Shown one piece after another: positions 13,645-14,260 of a stretch of DNA of 14,260 nucleotides (position 1 is its first letter; every line of letters starts with the position of its first letter). Source of the DNA: Luteococcus sp043424415 (GTDB lineage Bacteria > Actinomycetota > Actinomycetes > Propionibacteriales > Propionibacteriaceae); the NCBI RefSeq assembly GCF_043424415.1, contig NZ_JBHWOO010000155.1:1-14260 (forward strand), in the 5' to 3' direction. The notes under the pieces were generated by a model. The model was not told where the DNA came from and ran no database searches. It saw only the letters and a list, made by a program, of their open reading frames with translations. The translations under genes and the position numbers were made by a program.

Positions 13645-14180
13645 CCGTCGTGGGCGTGGCGTGGCGTGCGTCGGAAGACTACCCAGCGCATCATGCAGTA
13701 CATGAAGACGGCCTCGGCGGTGGCTGCCAGCAGGCGGGCCAGCTGGAAGTGCACGCCCACGTGGTGCAGCAGCGACGACAGTCCAACGACGAGGAGTGCG
13801 TAGTTCACCACGACGGTGACGACATAACGCGCCAGCTCACCACCGACGGGGGAGTTGGACTCGAAGTTGAGGGTCCGGTTGAGCGCATAGGCCAGGGCCA
13901 GGGCGACGATGTAGCCAGCGCTGACGGCGACCGGATAGGGCAGGCTCGCCACCCGGAAGCCGAACCACAGCAGTGCCATGTCGGTGGAGAAGGTCAACAG
14001 GTTGATCAGGCAGTAACCGACCAGGGTGACGGGCAGGTGGTGGCGGATGGCCTGTGGGAACAGGCTCCACAGGCCGTCGCGGAATCGGTCGAAGCGCCGT
14101 CTCCATGGTGACGGGGAATCCACCGAAGGCTCGCAGCCGGTGGCGGTCATGGTGCTCGTCGTCGCGGGCGGCGGGATCAC
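13641..14180 (-). CDS. GtrA family membrane protein
   Basis: Small four-helix membrane protein of the GtrA-like family, 179 residues. Members are thought to move or present polyprenyl-phosphate-linked sugars for glycosylation of cell-surface polymers. A basic N-terminal cytosolic region (26-48) precedes helices at about 50-73, 80-100, 117-138 and 148-168. The family motif appears as YALNRTLNF (98-106), and the closing YCMMRWVVF (161-169) is also typical. The GTG start at 14180 is 7 bases after a TAGGAT box on the minus strand and would be leaderless. An in-frame ATG at 14150, ten codons in, is an alternative. No glycosyltransferase gene is visible next to it, although one could lie beyond the right edge. 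The family call is good, the partner unknown. Confidence 0.9.
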   Translation of the reverse strand: MIPPPATTSTMTATGCEPSVDSPSPWRRRFDRFRDGLWSLFPQAIRHHLPVTLVGYCLINLLTFSTDMALLWFGFRVASLPYPVAVSAGYIVALALAYALNRTLNFESNSPVGGELARYVVTVVVNYALLVVGLSSLLHHVGVHFQLARLLAATAEAVFMYCMMRWVVFRRTPRHAHDG

Positions 14181-14187
14181 GATCCCG

Positions 14188-14193
14188 ATCCTA
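14188..14193 (-). promoter_or_regulatory. Predicted -10 box of the GtrA-like gene (leaderless)
   Basis: On the minus strand TAGGAT is followed by seven bases and GTG. The surrounding 40 bases carry five GATC sites and a GGGATC-AC-GATCCC inverted repeat at 14173-14186 that covers the start codon, so a repressor site is possible. No clear -35 is visible. Confidence 0.45.
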
Positions 14194-14238
14194 CCGATCT
14201 GGCATCGATCGGTGCGGGGTCCAAGAGACGCGGGAAGG

Positions 14239-14260
14239 CCCCGAGCCGTCAGGCTCGGGG
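14239..14260. terminator. Perfect hairpin at the right window edge
   Basis: CCCCGAGCC-GTCA-GGCTCGGGG is a 9-bp stem running to the last base. It most likely terminates a minus-strand gene lying to the right of the window, because the GtrA-like gene starts to its left and reads away from it. The stem may continue past the edge. Confidence 0.65.

Overview
This window comes from a high-GC Gram-positive bacterium. The DNA is by eye about two-thirds G+C, with strong G/C preference at third codon positions, GTG starts, two consecutive clpP genes, and promoters with a TAGnnT -10 box placed a few bases before the start codon. Together these point to an actinobacterium. The gene set would suit a Propionibacteriaceae-type organism, but that placement is an inference from general resemblance. 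No mobile element, CRISPR array, phage gene or obviously foreign island is visible. Most of the window is conserved housekeeping sequence.

Left part (1-3302): the end of a YdcZ-type DMT membrane protein converges on a ZIP-family metal importer (zupT). Divergent from zupT are a short-chain dehydrogenase and, 43 bases further on, a zinc-free medium-chain reductase of the AcuI/YhdH acrylyl-CoA reductase family. The last two are probably co-transcribed.

Centre (3303-9348): a tRNA-Gly(TCC) gene with its own promoter and terminator hairpin is followed by the protein quality-control cluster: trigger factor (tig), an AI-2E family membrane protein, clpP1, clpP2 and clpX. Trigger factor binds nascent chains at the ribosome. 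ClpP1/ClpP2 form the peptidase barrel and ClpX is its unfoldase. The AI-2E gene is the odd member. Hairpins after tig and after clpP2, and separate promoter-like boxes before the AI-2E gene, clpP1 and clpX, suggest four transcription units rather than one operon.

Right part (9349-14260): a D-isomer-specific 2-hydroxyacid dehydrogenase and a 1060-residue RND (AcrB/SwrC-type) exporter lie on the plus strand. A small GtrA-family membrane protein converges on them. The RND and gtrA stop codons sit on opposite arms of one hairpin. A perfect 9-bp hairpin ends the window and probably terminates a gene beyond the right edge.

I found no convincing new multi-gene system. The most notable signals are regulatory. 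A uniform TAGnnT -10 box recurs before nine of the transcription units, four of which look leaderless. Two transcripts would begin with a hairpin at their predicted 5' end. A 15-bp direct repeat flanks the zupT start, and several palindromes sit in promoters. All promoter and terminator calls come from reading the sequence and have no experimental support.
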